Assembly (NCBI RefSeq): GCF_032362555.1
Contig: NC_083510.1
Span: 9,327,501 to 9,391,500, forward strand
Reading direction: 5' to 3'
DNA length: 64,000 nucleotides
Source: Amyelois transitella
Taxonomy: Eukaryota; Arthropoda; Insecta; Lepidoptera; Pyralidae
Shown here one piece after another: positions 26,001 through 38,662 of the stretch. The first letter of the stretch is position 1. Every line of letters starts with the position of its first letter. A program made the translations under genes and the position numbers. A model generated the notes under the pieces. It had not been told where the DNA came from, made no database searches, and saw only the letters and a list, made by a program, of their open reading frames with translations.

Positions 26001-29000
26001 ACAATCTTTCAAAGTTCGAACACCAATGAAAATATTCAAATTATGTCCAAAACAATGCCAATGTATTACACTTGAACTGGTCATTAACTCGAATGACAAA
26101 TTAGGTACATTATACATAAATGTTTAATTGAATTAAACACCTGATTGGCAGGTTAATTAGTTAACAAATTATTATGAATTCTTTGAATTGACTTGCAATT
26201 TATGAAAAGATGCATGTGAATATTGTAGCTTTGAATTGTTTTTATTTTAGAATATTCTGAAAATTAAAACACAGGTTACAGCTACGATAAGAATAAATTT
26301 CTAAAACTATATCACTATAGGTATTTTGATTGGTCGTATTGCATGTACGTACGTCTCAACTCTCACATTTAACCATATCTAGATGCACATCATTCCGATA
26401 TCTGTGCTTAAAAGTCACAATTATTCTTCTCAGTTTTAACTTATTTCTTTTTATTTTTCAGTGGATTACGTAGATGACTGGCCACTAATGAAATCACCGC
26501 TACCAGTGTTCGCGATATGGGCCTCGTACATTATATTCGTGCTGAAAGCAGGCCCTGATTACATGAAGAACCGGACAGCTTTCGGCTTGCATAGATTATT
26601 AATTCTATATAATCTAATTCAAGTAATATTTTCGCTGTACATTGTACATAGAGTAAGTAAACATTGTTTTCTCAAAATTTTATCTTATTTAGAATAAGGA
26701 TCGGTCGATGACCATCAGTGGTCAAACGGTCGATGTGCCGGTATTAAAAAGAACTGAAATCCTTTTGCGAGACATGTACCTATTATGTACATACGTTTTA
26801 TTGCTAACCGATGTTTTTGTGGTGAGAAAAAACGTCGTAAGGAAACCTGCACATTCAGGCGAATGAATGTGTAACCATCATCCCAAAATTGGTTAGATTC
26901 CCTAGCAAAGGTTGCGGAGGTCAGGCGGGATTCGCTTTGTGTATAAACCTGTCTTACCCAATACAGAAGCGTGGTCACAGGCGCGCCCCGGGCTCCTCTC
27001 CAGACAGGTGGGACCTTAACGGGACTAATGCCAAGAGGATCATAAATCTAGATTTAGTCTAGTCTAGACTAGTCTATAGTGAAGATCGAGAGACTTTATG
27101 TATCATTTTCCCAAATAAATTATACTGTTCCGTTCCAAATATTTTTAATTAAAACCTACTTTTCCAACTAAAATAATAAGTACGTAACTTTACGTACTTA
27201 TTATTTTAGTATTATTTTACCATAATAGTAAGAGGTTAAGTTTATTAACTTCCAGGTAGCTCTTTATTAGGATCATAACCTTCATGACTTCACGAAGTAG
27301 ACTTTGAGGTGTCTTAATTGTCATTAACATTTTATTTTTGTGTCCTGATTAATAAGGATTTTCATAAAAAATATATTTGTTCCTTTATACCATGCAATAG
27401 GTATTTTATATTGTTCTTGTAAAACTTCAGACCTCATCGTAAAATTAGACAGATTAAACTTAAACGTACGAAGTTCCAATATAAATTACAACTTGCATTT
27501 GCCCGCGACTCCGCCTGCGTGGAGAGAACCCTATGTCCTTCTCCATACTCCACAATATACTTAATATGTTTCTCCACGCAAAATTTTATGTAAATCGGTT
27601 CAGTGGTCACAAACAAACACACTTTCATATTTAAGTACTATTATAGATATTATAGAAGCCCATTGAGCAGGCATGCACAACATTTATATAATAAAAATAA
27701 TAATTTCATTATTGTTATCTATTTTTCAGGGTTTGTCATTATTGCATCCTATAGGATACATTCATTTATCATGCAACTTAGACAAGGAAACTACGATGAA
27801 ACAGGTAAGAGTTACTTTACATACAAACATACATATAAATATTTAATCACGTCTATATCCCATGCGGGATAGACAGACACACCAGTATTAAAAATACTGA
27901 AAGGCCACGTTCAACTGTTAAAATTGTTGAAAATCACAATCACCTTTCTGAAGAGAAACTCAGTGTGCGCATTAGACCATGGACCATATTAACGATACTA
28001 CTACCATACTCGTTAAAATGACCCATCAGAACATTACAACATAAATGCTTTTCTTCAATGTTTAACTTATCGAATAATAAATAATTTAAAAATACTACGG
28101 AACCACACGACATACAAAAAAAAATCTGAAAGTCTGTTAAAAAATTATAAAATATATATTACAAATAAAATGACCATAAGAAGGTACCCGAATCAAAAGT
28201 GTGACACACTGGGTGGCACAAGTTAAAAACCTACCAATGACTTTACTGAGTAATGATTAAGTATTAAACCCCTGGCCGATACTCTTACTGCGAGGGAAAA
28301 CATCGTGTTGAAAACTACACATTCAGTCAACTGGATGTGTAAATATGATTCTATACGGGTTAGGTTCATCTGAAAAACTATAGCAATCTGGCACATCACC
28401 TACTTGAACTAATTAACGACATATCACATTTTGTGAAATATTAAAACTACCAACAGCAATGTCGGATTACGGTAATTTATCTGTTTAATTTTAGGAAACG
28501 ACGACAATGTTTGAAGCAAATACTTAATTGTTTATGTCGATTTGAAATAAAGAAATCAACATTATGTTATTTTTATTAATATTTTGAAATTGTCTACTTT
28601 TTTTATTCAAATGTATCCAATGACGCAATATGTTAGGTGCACCTCATTAAACTAAATAAATTTGCATAAATAGAATAAGATTCTAAAGATAAAGTTTCAA
28701 AACAAAGTTAATTTTACTGGCACGTAACAATTTTTTTTCTAAACCTCTGAACTTTACAACCAAATTTTTTTAAAATGAGTTGTCAATCTTGCCAATCAAC
28801 CTAGCATAATGAATTAAAAACAAAATTATTCCTACTAATTGTATTATATATATATTTTTTTATTCATTTAGTTAACTCTTTCACTTTCCGTGTCCGGCGA
28901 TGCGTCATACCTATATAGAAGAAAATATGTATTAAATATAACAACATACATTAGTTAAGATCTTAAGATTGACATCTTGCCAATCAACCTAGCATAATTA

Positions 29001-31178
29001 ATTAAAAACAAAATTATTCCTACTACTTAATTGTATTGTATATATTATTTTTATTCATTTAGGTAACTCTTTCACTTTCCGTGTCCGGCGATGCGTCATA
29101 CCTATATAGAAGAAAATATGTATTAAATATGAAATAACATACGTTAGGTTAGGTCTTAAGTAAATTACTTTAAAAAAAAAAGCAAAGCAATACAAAATAA
29201 TAAAATACCAAAAATCGGAATAATAGGACGATGGACCTGAATCTCTATCTAAGATACCAACATCATCCCGCTTAATGTGGTCTTCGGATCTTTTCCATTC
29301 TATGGCTTCGTGTACTCCGTATGGGAGAAAGACGTGATATAACATATGAGAAATGTCACAAATTAACTATGATCTATAAAAGCAGTAACAACATTAAATT
29401 AACTAGAACACGCTATTGTTTTGTTCTGGCACTTGACCCAATGCTTAGACAGAATAGAAAATAATGAAACAGTAATTATACCATTAAATGAAAGTCATGC
29501 TTGCAATGTCTGCGTATGTGACATTAACATATTAAAAAGTAACTTTACTCGTGTACAGAACCTAGTACATAGTCCAACTGATTATATTAAATTTTGTACT
29601 CTCTGAACATAAATATAATTCTAATTTCATTCTACAAACCCTGTCTCATTAAAGAGAATGCAACCAGAGATGAATAATGTTACCCTAAAATTATAAAATA
29701 ATTCGCGTGGTTAAAAAAGTTCCTCACAGTCGTTCTTTTTCTATGACTATCGTATATTTCATATGAACTAATGGAAGACATCCAAAGGAAACGGTACATA
29801 AAGTCCAGAACTTTCTGAAGGAAAAGGCGGAGACTACAATTGATTCCCTCCTAATTTTAATTCTTTATGCATCTTCACGCAATATTGTCGTTAGAATTAT
29901 TCTTAATCTACCAAATTGTGAACGTTCTTCGTCTTCCTCTCCTTCTGTTATTTTTCCACCTTTGTGTTATCAAATTATAAAAACAATTTATTTTCGTTGT
30001 TTGTAGTGTGTCAGATTCAGGCCGCCTGAAGGTATTTGATATGGCTTTACGAAAGCCATCTAGTTATACCATCCGAAACCAACGGCTTAACGTGCTTTCC
30101 TAAACACGAAGAAACTCGAGAAAATTTTGCACCACTTGCGGTCACCCATCTAAATGGGGACTCATCCGGGGTTGCTTAACATGAGTAAGCGCATTAGACG
30201 CTCAAGCTAATTAGAATATTAGTCTAAAAAAATACTTTTACTTAATCAGCTAAAATCAATTACCATTTCTTTACAGATTGCAAGCGGCATATACATATAC
30301 TTCGCAGCCAAGTTATCGGAACTTCTAGATACAATATTCTTCGTTTTGAGGAAGAAGCAGAATCAGGTGTCCTTTCTCCATGTGTACCACCACTCCATGA
30401 TGCTATGGGCTACGTGGCTTACCTTGAAATTTGAACCGACCTACAGCACTATATTTTTGGGCACTTTGAACTCATTCATTCATGTCGTTATGTACACGTA
30501 TTATGGTCTATCAGCATTCCCTTCGCTGTCGAAGTATCTGTGGTGGAAAAAGTATATAACTTCAATGCAGTTGGTGAGTTTCATTTTGTTTAGTTTATCA
30601 AACTCTGGTTTTAAACCGAGTTTAGTTTTTAGTTTTAAAATATCTCGGAATTCTTCATTCTTAATTTCATGGGAGCGGGAAAGAGAACTTTTGTTTTTAA
30701 AAAACCACACAATCAAATGCTAATTTTATAATAAGCACCAAATACTATTTTCATTTCGTTTTCTTTCTAATTTTAATTTTTCTAAAAACAAATTTAAATA
30801 TGACAGTGGTAACGCCTACATAAATATTTTAAACCTAAATTAACATTAACACATACTTATCAGTGGAATATTAATTAAACTATACTTTTTCTATTTCAGC
30901 TCCAATTCTTCATCGTCATAGTCCACGCGGTTGGCAACGGCATCTACAGTGAATGCCCTCCGTCTTACATTCTTCTATCCTTCATCACGATGAATGGATT
31001 TCTTCTTATCTACCTCTTTGGAAACTTCTACGTCCAGTCATACCTGAAGAACAGGAGCGATCTGAACGCCAGTAAAGTGACTAATAGTACAAAATACAGT
31101 CCTAACGGAAAATCTCATCTGAATGGACACAAAAATGGAGTTGTTGAAGCTAATGTAGCCGACAAGAAAGTATTATAG
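23037..31178 (+). CDS. ELOVL-family very-long-chain fatty acid elongase (gene B, 5 coding exons)
   Basis: Coding exons: 23037-23097, 26462-26652, 27730-27804, 30277-30573 and 30900-31178. The phases are 1,0,0,0 and the product is 300 aa. The start ATG has A at -3 and G at +4, and its exon ends in a strong gtaagt donor whose phase matches exon 2; exon 1 is the least certain part. Signatures are DDWPLMKSPLP in exon 2, AGPDYMKNR, SELLDTIFFVLRKK (about 123-136), the HVYHH box (144-148), [12 protein letters not shown] and LWWKKYITSMQL. The last exon ends with a basic tail finishing KKVL, a canonical KKXX ER-retrieval signal. It is a membrane condensing enzyme of the ER elongation cycle. It shares intron positions with C and D, and the single exon from IASG to MQL corresponds to two exons in gene A. 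Introns 1 and 3 (3.4 and 2.5 kb) are full of repeats. Confidence 0.92.
23438..24178 (-). repeat. Two RTE-tailed short elements in gene B intron 1
   Basis: A partial copy lies at about 23438-23590 and a full-length one at 23922-24178. The latter has all blocks: (CATA)n tail, 'cttgcggggtagacagagcc', 'gacatccatgggaaagagatg' and the head 'gtgccgggaaccacacggca'. Both are antisense to the host gene. Confidence 0.8.
24907..25202 (+). repeat. Interspersed element in gene B intron 1
   Basis: It runs from 'actaatattataaatgcgaa' to 'cgtgggcgaagctgcgggta' plus 'aaagctagt', the best-preserved ends of this family in the window. The internal text includes 'atcccggtaaaaactaaagaa'. It looks like a non-autonomous Helitron-like or MITE-like element; no ORF is present. 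Confidence 0.7.
26805..27025 (+). repeat. Unclassified dispersed repeat in gene B intron 2
   Basis: Second good copy of the family at 22415-22640, sharing 'cctgcacattcagg', 'ggttgcggaggtcagg' and 'cccgggctcctctccaga'. Confidence 0.65.
27168..27209. repeat. Perfect 20 bp palindromic stem
   Basis: The arm ctaaaataataagtacgtaa is followed after 1-2 nt by its reverse complement. It lies in gene B intron 2 with no known function and would extrude or fold readily. Confidence 0.8.
27474..27655 (-). repeat. Interspersed element fragment before exon 3 of gene B
   Basis: An antisense copy of the 'gcgggcaa..gctagt' family: 'tgcccgcgactccgcctgcg', 'ctatgtccttctcc', 'aatcggttcagtggtcacaaac'. It ends about 75 bp before the exon 3 acceptor. 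Confidence 0.6.
27823..27925 (-). repeat. Partial RTE-tailed short element, gene B intron 3
   Basis: The tail half of the family (acatacatataaat...cacgtctatatcccatgcgg...ggccacgttcaactgtt), starting only about 18 bp after the exon 3 donor. Confidence 0.65.
28787..29162. repeat. Tandem duplication of about 188 bp in gene B intron 3
   Basis: The block from 'cttgccaatcaacctagcat' to 'gttaagatcttaag' (28787-28967) is repeated at 28975-29162 with few substitutions and small indels. Both copies include ttccgtgtccggcgatgcgt and the following atagaagaaaatatgt text. The offset is 188 bp. Confidence 0.85.
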
Positions 31179-31504
31179 TTATGTGATGCTACATCAATTA
31201 TAATAAGTGATCATATTATAGAACATTGTAATTTAAGACTTAACAACTTAGCATTTATAAATATGCAAAGAATTAATTGGTATCGGAATATGAAGAAAAC
31301 GTTCACTTTTTTATTCAAATTCATCACAATTAAGGACAACAATGTACTAGTGACAACTACTAGAAAACGCACCCAGGTCTGTGCATTACAATGACTGAAG
31401 GTACAAATGGGTGGTAAAGATGAGAAAGACAATAATATTATACCGAGAGCGTAAAAACGTAAAATTATAAATAGGACAAAGGTTCAAGCAAGTCTACGCG
31501 AAAT

Positions 31505-31510
31505 AATAAA
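31505..31510 (+). terminator. Candidate poly(A) signal of gene B
   Basis: AATAAA about 327 nt after the TAG stop, the first canonical hexamer seen downstream. Confidence 0.5.
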
Positions 31511-33034
31511 GTTTCCAGAAGGCTGGCAGAAGTACTTGGCAATATAATTACTTTGCGTTATGTTTTCGACGACAAATTGTAAAGCAACAACAATTTCTCT
31601 TTTTTTTTTAAAAAAAAACCTTTAACTAAATGTTTCGAGAAAAAACAGGTGCTTACGCTTCGTCCGGCTCGACTTGCCTGGGTATTTGTATAAATGCATC
31701 AAAATGATACCAAATATTATGTTTATTTTATTAATGTCTTGATTTTGTAGTACCTATAAATTTATGAAAGGTATCCAACTAAATTTAAGTAGTGTTTGTA
31801 AAAATAGGTTTTACACATGTAAAAAAATCTATGAGAAAAGTTTCTTACACTCACTAGAACATTCCTAATTATTACTTACATGAACTATGAATATTCATTG
31901 ATATATAATATGTTGTTATTGTAAACTTAATGTTAATTATTAGCATTTGTACTTAAAAATCCATTGATTAATTGTTAGTTAGAAAATACTTATTGAAATA
32001 ATTAAAAGTTGCATTACGATTTCTTCTTTAATTCCTTTATTCTCCTTAAGGTATATGTCGTAAACGGAAAACTAATATTGAAACTGGTAAAAGAAAACAC
32101 TTTAACTTATGATATTAGAGTTTCTATCTGTCTGTTTTATGTATGTGTATATTAGCTAGAATAACGTAGTTAAGGAAGTCTCTCATTCGTTACCCTTTTC
32201 CACATTTTACGTGGGTTCGGGCACTATATGGGAGTTTATTAAAATGGGTTCAGTCGGTCGCCCATTAAGACCAAAGGGAAGGTGTACAGAACGGTTGATC
32301 GAGCTATAGTAATGACGAACGAAATATGGCAAAGAAAAGTTTAACAAGTATAGGAGGTACAACACAAAAGCATATTTTCGATTAGAATTTTGGAATTCGA
32401 GAGAGAATATTTCTGCAATTTGAGAGAGACCCTAAATTATGGGATATGACTAAGAAAAAGAAGAATTGTGTCAGTTGTCATTAGTGAAGTTTTAACTAGT
32501 AAGACATTATTCTATTTTAGTAATTTCGATTTTCAAATATTTTCACTCAAATCCTTTAATAAAAACAAAACATGTAACAATTTACAATTGGCCAGTAACA
32601 CGTGAAAAAGAGGCTGATACTATTTAATGTGTGGACTTAATCAGATGACAATTATTATGAAACGAAGCGATTGTTTACATAAATTTCAACAACAATATTA
32701 GTTAAAAGACTATAAAATAAAGACTTATTAGTTCCTTACTTCTTCATTACCTAAGAAAGAATCTATTCTCTTTGACAACCTTGCGTTTCTTCGTTGCTTC
32801 GTTGCCTGGGGTCCATTGTAAGAATCTTCTTCCTCTTAGCATTGGTTAAGGTAACATCCTGACATTCTTAGCGAGAAGCCAGGGGTATGCCTTTTGATGT
32901 TATGGTTATCCAGCTGCCTGTAATGATCCTGGGTTATAAGTTTCCTCACAATGTTTCTCTCACCATATAAGCATCTACTGAAAGAAAAGTTCGCTTAAGA
33001 GGATATATACATATATGAAAGATACAAACATACA

Positions 33035-33150
33035 TGTGTAATATCGCGCCTCTTTCCCCGAGTGGTAGGCAGAGACTATGTCTTTCTACCACCCATTATT
33101 CCTACATACTTTTTCGCTTTATCCACATTCATAATTCTCTTCGTTAACTC
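33035..33150 (-). mobile_element. LINE 3'-end fragment
   Basis: 'gcgcctctttccccgagtgg' followed by 'taggcagagacta' and 'ttcgctttatccacattcat' matches the last 120 bp of the LINE at 7711. It abuts a + strand RTE-tailed short element at 33185. Confidence 0.75.
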
Positions 33151-34512
33151 AAGAAGAAAAGACGAAGAAGGGATTTGTTTTGTAGGCGACGGGCTAACAA
33201 CCTATTTGAATCACTATTTGAATCTCAATTCCATCATGAAGCCATACAGCTGTCGTGGCCTTTCAGTCTATTCGAGACTGTTGGCCATGTCTTCCCCGCA
33301 AGGGAAATAGACGTGACAATATGTATGTAAGTATGATAGTAAGAAAATGTCAAAGCAATGTACCATAGACCTTCATGCAAAATCGACACAGGAAATGCAC
33401 CGCATTCCATGACCTCCTCAGTTACCGGTTTTCAACCACTTCTCACTGCCAGGTTCATTATCACGTGAATGACATAATCGGACCGATTTAATGTAATTAA
33501 ATGACGAAAAACAAAATGAATTGTTACCTAATAAGAATTGTTTCCTAAGTTGTTTGGCATGATTAATACCAAAAATATTTGAAATTTTGAAAGAATTCCT
33601 TAATGGTGAAATGATTATTATTCATTGATTAATGTCTTCTCGTAGTGGTAAAATTACCTCATTGGTTGTGTAGGCAACCTTCTTTATGTACGCTATAGCA
33701 ACACAACGGTTGTCATGGTTTGATTATTTAGAAAAAATGTCAGAGCAGATTGTATTTTATTGTCAATACTTTTATTTTATGTCCAACAATATATTACTTT
33801 CAAACTGATTATTTCTCTCATCCTTTCTTCCTCTCATCCTTCTGTCTTCTGTAGTGAATAACTAACTTTGCGACTATACTTCCTCCAGTTGGTTTATTTT
33901 ATACTAGCTGATGCCCACAACATCGTTTGCGTGGCTGAATGAAGATTGCGGAGATCAGATGGGAGTGGCTTCGTGTAAAACCCCTGACTCATCCAATCCA
34001 GGATCCGTGGTCAAGGGTTTACCTCGGGTTCCCCTTCAGAGTGGTGAAGATGTAACCACGACTATAGCTAAGAGGAAGAATTTTATTACCTGAGATTACG
34101 ACAGCATTTGACGCGAATATGTTATGTCAACAATACGTCAATGAGCATCGATCGTCATTTTTGTCAACACGTGTTTAGTGCTGCTTCATTAGGATTCCCA
34201 AAACAATCGGCTATTTTAAGATAAATTACATACGACGTCTACTTCACTATTTACTTTGTAATTATGATGACAGAAGAATTTCTGGTATACGGCTTACACG
34301 TGATCAAGAAGTTGAAAATTTGTGGAAAAGAAACAACACTTAAACTGAACTTTTTCATTCAGCCATCAATCTTAACGAGGCTTTTCAATTTTGTTTAGTT
34401 CGACAGATCTGTATTAACAATAAGAGAAAGGAAAGATGTGGTATAATGCATGTATTCAAACTGAATTGAATACCTATAGATAAAATAAATTATAGTTGTT
34501 AATTCAGCCGTA

Positions 34513-34774
34513 ATGCCGTGTGGTTCCCGGCACCATTAGAAAAAAAAAATGACCACTCTATCTCTCTCCCATGTATGTCGTAAAAGCCGACTGAGGGATA
34601 GGCTTACAAACTTGGGATTCTTCTTTTAGGCGACAAGCTAACAACCTGTCACTATTTGAATCTCAATTCTATATCATTAAGCCAAACAGCTGAACGTGGC
34701 CTATTAGTCTTTTTTGAGACTGTTGGCTCTGTCTACCCCGCAAGGGATATAAACGTGATTATATGTATGTATGT
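34513..34774 (+). repeat. RTE-tailed short element, full length
   Basis: One of the cleanest copies: head atgccgtgtggttcccggca, then 'tatgtcgtaaaagccgact', 'acaacctgtcactatttgaa', 'cagctgaacgtggcc', 'ggctctgtctaccccgcaag', 'gtgattatatgtatgtatgt'. It has no ORF. The last 50 bp resemble the LINE 3' end. Confidence 0.85.
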
Positions 34775-36669
34775 TGTTAATTTAGTATATAGTATCGGTT
34801 AATAAATAAATAGTATCAGTTAGCAATCAAACTAATATACCTACCTCAAAGAAGAAACATGAACACAAGAGTACGTGGTTAGTAAATTAATGGATAAAAT
34901 TTACTTTGATCATTCCCAATTAATGACATTTCAAACAAATTAAATTAATGGCAAAACTCCTGTCTAATTAAGGTAACCTATAGATATAGGTAATCCTATT
35001 ATTAGGGTAACCTGAATACTTACTGATTAGGCCTGAATAGGCTTACCTGAATGTGCAGGTTTACTCTCTAATAGTATATACGAGTACATGCTTAGAAAAG
35101 AGTTTCATAAAAAAATGAAGTCTCTGAATTCGTTGCTTTTCATAGGTGGCGCGCGGGCGAAGCTGAGGGTAAAATCTAGTGCTTAAATAAATATTAAAGG
35201 CGGATTCTCCAAATCCTGTTACAGTTATTAATAATAAATTATTTATTCATTAAAAAATGTCATCTGTTTTGTTCATGTCCGGTTAACATACATCACTTTC
35301 ATTTGTTTGTAATTTATAATCTCGTGTTGAATTTCATTATACAAAATATTTTAAGTCATAGTGTTTCAATCAGAGAAGCATAGTGTACATCTCCTACTCG
35401 CAGACAACCTGTCACTATTTGAATCTCAATTCTATAATTAAGCCAAACAGCTAACGTGTCTTTTTAAGACTGTTGGATCTGTCAAAATGTATGTATGTAT
35501 GTATTCATTTTCATTTAATTTTTAGCCAGTAGGTGTAGTCAATGCACCACTACATTTTTTCAGTGTTACATACATACAGAATATCACACTTTTTGCCGGA
35601 ATAAGGGGTTTATATTATTAATTAAGGTAACTGGCATTCATTAGGACAATCTTGCTTTCTAAACTCACTCTGTAAATGTAATATATGTATGTAATAAATA
35701 AATTAAATTAATCAAAATACCTTTGAATAGAACCACATTTTCTCTTTCCCGTCTTATGATAAGGAATATAATAGTTTAGTATAATAACTAAGCGGGGTTG
35801 GGTTGGACACCGGCCTTATTCCCAAAGAGGAGTCTAACGGGACTTACGCGAGGAGAATGATAGGCCAAATTGGGTTAGTTCCCCCTGCTTAAAGAACTAA
35901 AATATTATAAACGACAATGAGAAAGGCTTATACTCCTGGTATTCATCTTTTAGGTGATGGCCTTACAACCTGTTACTATGAGGCGTTACTATTTCGTAAG
36001 AGGCGTCTGAAGGATAGGCTTATTAACTTTGTATTCTTCTTTTAGCCTAGCTCTATCATTAAGCCAAACAGCTGAACATGACCTTTCATTCTTTTCAGGA
36101 CTGTTGGCTCTGTCCTTTCAATATGGAATAAAGATGTGCTTATTGTATGTACGTTAATAGGATCTTGGAGGTCAAACGAAAATACCGTCGTGCTAAACTG
36201 ACTTACCTACCCACACCTGTATCGTGGTACCACAACTGAGACAAAAGCAAAGAAAACATTACCTCAAATCCAAAAATCATTGTTTTTGCACTTCATGTAT
36301 CAAATACATATTTCTGCAATCGACTAACGCATATTTATAGCCATCATTCAAATGATTTTTACATTTTGTTGGTGTAAATTTTTACAATTGTACAGATAAG
36401 CACAGTACAGATTAAATTTCGTACGTAAAAAGTAAATGGTGAGTAATCATAAATACTCCAAACGCGCGAAAAAAATACATAATATAATTTTCCAAAATTT
36501 GTCATATAATACATCGATATTAAAAATGAAGTCAGTTATGAAAAATTTTCTTCAAACTCTTGCAGGAATTTTTTTTTACATTTACTTATAAAGCGTGATA
36601 AGCTTACTTCTTCCTTGAAAACTTCTAATAATTTTTAACACACAAAACCAAACTAACCGACTTATTTAA

Positions 36670-36897
36670 ATGGAATGGAGTTCAAATAAATTTGGAGAAG
36701 AACAATTTATACCTGAATATTCGTACTATACAGGTTTCTTCACGATGTTTTCTCTAATCATAATGCTGTCGTTTCACACTAAAACGAAGTCATTGGCCGA
36801 AGAAGGATTTCAATCTGTACCACTGGACCATCAGTTAGGCGCAAGAGCAGAGCCGAAATTAACGAACCGTGAGAAGTTGATTTTAATTTTCCTCTAA
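36670..36897 (+). CDS. Uncertain small ORF, one predicted membrane segment
   Basis: 75 codons from ATG to TAA, preceded directly by an in-frame TAA. The product has a charged start (MEWSSNKFGEEQF), one hydrophobic stretch at about residues 23-35 (TGFFTMFSLIIML) and a polar C-terminal half. I recognise no family. Its composition looks more like a protein than the neighbouring repeat ORFs do. A good splice donor (c|gtgaga at 36869) inside the ORF would make it a possible first coding exon, although I found no partner exon. The Kozak context is poor. It may equally be chance. Confidence 0.25.
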   Translation: MEWSSNKFGEEQFIPEYSYYTGFFTMFSLIIMLSFHTKTKSLAEEGFQSVPLDHQLGARAEPKLTNREKLILIFL

Positions 36898-37786
36898 TAA
36901 CACAGAAAAGTTGCCATCGGTTTCTAGAAGAATCCTAAGATAGGTTTTACCTTGATTGACTTTTTCAACCTGCACAGTAAGGGATGCAGTTGGCATACAC
37001 TATGTTAGTTCGCTATCAGACTGGCATGAAAGCATTCACTAGACTAGACTAGACTGTGCTCCTATTCCCTTAGTCGCCTTTTACGACATCCATACGAAAG
37101 AGATGAAGTGGTCCTATACTAAAAAGATGGTACAAATAAATTAGTTGAAACCTTTCTCGTAGTGAATTTACTCGTAGTCCTTGTGTAATGAAATTTGTCT
37201 AAAAGTATTAATGTCAAATATGCAAATATTCGCAACATGCCATTGTGTACGCGAATGTACTGCCAAAGTTTTATAGTAAGTAACAGTACCTACGTTACCC
37301 CTCATTGTATAACATGAGTCGAGAACTAGTGGTCACTACTCCATCAGTAGGATATTTTGGTTAATTGTCTACTAGTTTTCGTATTAGAAAAAAAAAGTGA
37401 TAAACGGTTTTCGCATATTAATTAATAGGTAAGTTACTTTTTAATTTGGAAGAATTGGTTGATAAAATCTTAACTGACTTTTTTATAAAATTTATTATTA
37501 ATTCACATACTAGCGATCCGCCTCAGCATTGCACAGGAAGCATTTAAAGATATAAAACCTTCCTTAGAAAACATTCTCTTTAAAATTTCATAAAGGAACG
37601 AAATCCGTTCACTCCATTCCGAGATTAGCGCACAGATATAAAAAATACATGCAACTTTATAATAATGTAGTAATAGTGATGAGTAGTGTAGTAGATTTAT
37701 TATTTCTCTATCCTTTACGGGGTAGCCAGAACCAGTAGTCTCAAAAATTCTGATGGATGGCCCTTGATATGGAATAGTACGCTGAT

Positions 37787-37965
37787 GAGAAAATAACTTT
37801 TTCTGATTAGCCTGAGTCTTGGATGTTTATCTACATAAGTATTCATTATAATATATAGTATCGTTGAGTTAGTATCTCGTAACACAAGTCCCGAACTTAC
37901 TTCGAGGCTATCTCAATCAGTGTAATTGGTCCCGTATATATTTATTTATTTATTTAAAGTTTATG
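37787..37965 (+). repeat. tRNA-derived SINE, 5'-truncated
   Basis: The body and 3' end match the SINE at 2310-2549 in + orientation ('tcttggatgtttatctacat', 'cgttgagttagtatctcgta', 'gtaattggtcccgtatata' with a TTTA tail). The tRNA-like head is missing, the usual outcome of incomplete reverse transcription. Confidence 0.8.
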
Positions 37966-38398
37966 GATTTGATCCTAAAGAAGAATTGAAAAATATATAT
38001 GACAAAAGCTGTTATTAAGTTCTACATTGTAATGATATCATAAACACTAAGATGATCTTTAATCTTTATAAAAATGAATCTATTACCCTTTGCTTATTAT
38101 GATTGTTACATGTTATGAAAGGTTACAATTGTTGTTTTGTTTTTTTTTTGCTAAGTATATCATCACATTTTCCTGTGACTCTGCTTGTTGAATTATCTTA
38201 TCATCTTTTTCCTTCTGTAACCAACCATTGCAAGACTTATGAGCTAGCAACCGGCCACTACGTCCGAATCTCAATCCCGTCATGGACCTATACCTGCAGC
38301 ATAATGTGACCTTCGAGTCCTTATAATTCATTATTAGAAATATTATAATATTAGCTCTGTCAACCCTGTAATTTTTCACAAGCGTGATATATGTATGT

Positions 38399-38662
38399 AG
38401 TGTGTGGTTCCCGACACCAATAAAAAGAATGAATAGGACCACTTCATCTCATTTCCAACGGATGTCGTAAAAAGCGACTAAGGGAAAGATATAAACTTGG
38501 AATTTGTATTTTGGCGATAGGCTACAAACCTGTCACTACTTGAATCCAAATTTCATTATCAAGCCATATACATCTGTATGTGGCCTTTCGGTCTTTTCAA
38601 AACTGTTGGCCCTGTTTATCCCACAACGGATATAGACGTGACTATATGTATGTATGTATGTT
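38399..38662 (+). repeat. RTE-tailed short element, full length
   Basis: Head 'tgtgtggttcccgacacc', the central blocks and a (TATG)n tail are all present. A second partial copy in the same orientation ends immediately before it at 38398, so the new head sits at the older tail. Confidence 0.8.

Noticed and set aside
29985..30210. Moderately G+C-rich block before exon 4 of gene B as a hidden exon
   Set aside because: It has no open frame with suitable splice sites, and exons 3 and 4 join directly in phase; it looks like an old repeat.
34513..34774. Helitron origin for the abundant short element
   Set aside because: The head has a stem but no CTRR terminus next to it, and the other end is a (TATG)n tail matching the RTE-like LINE.
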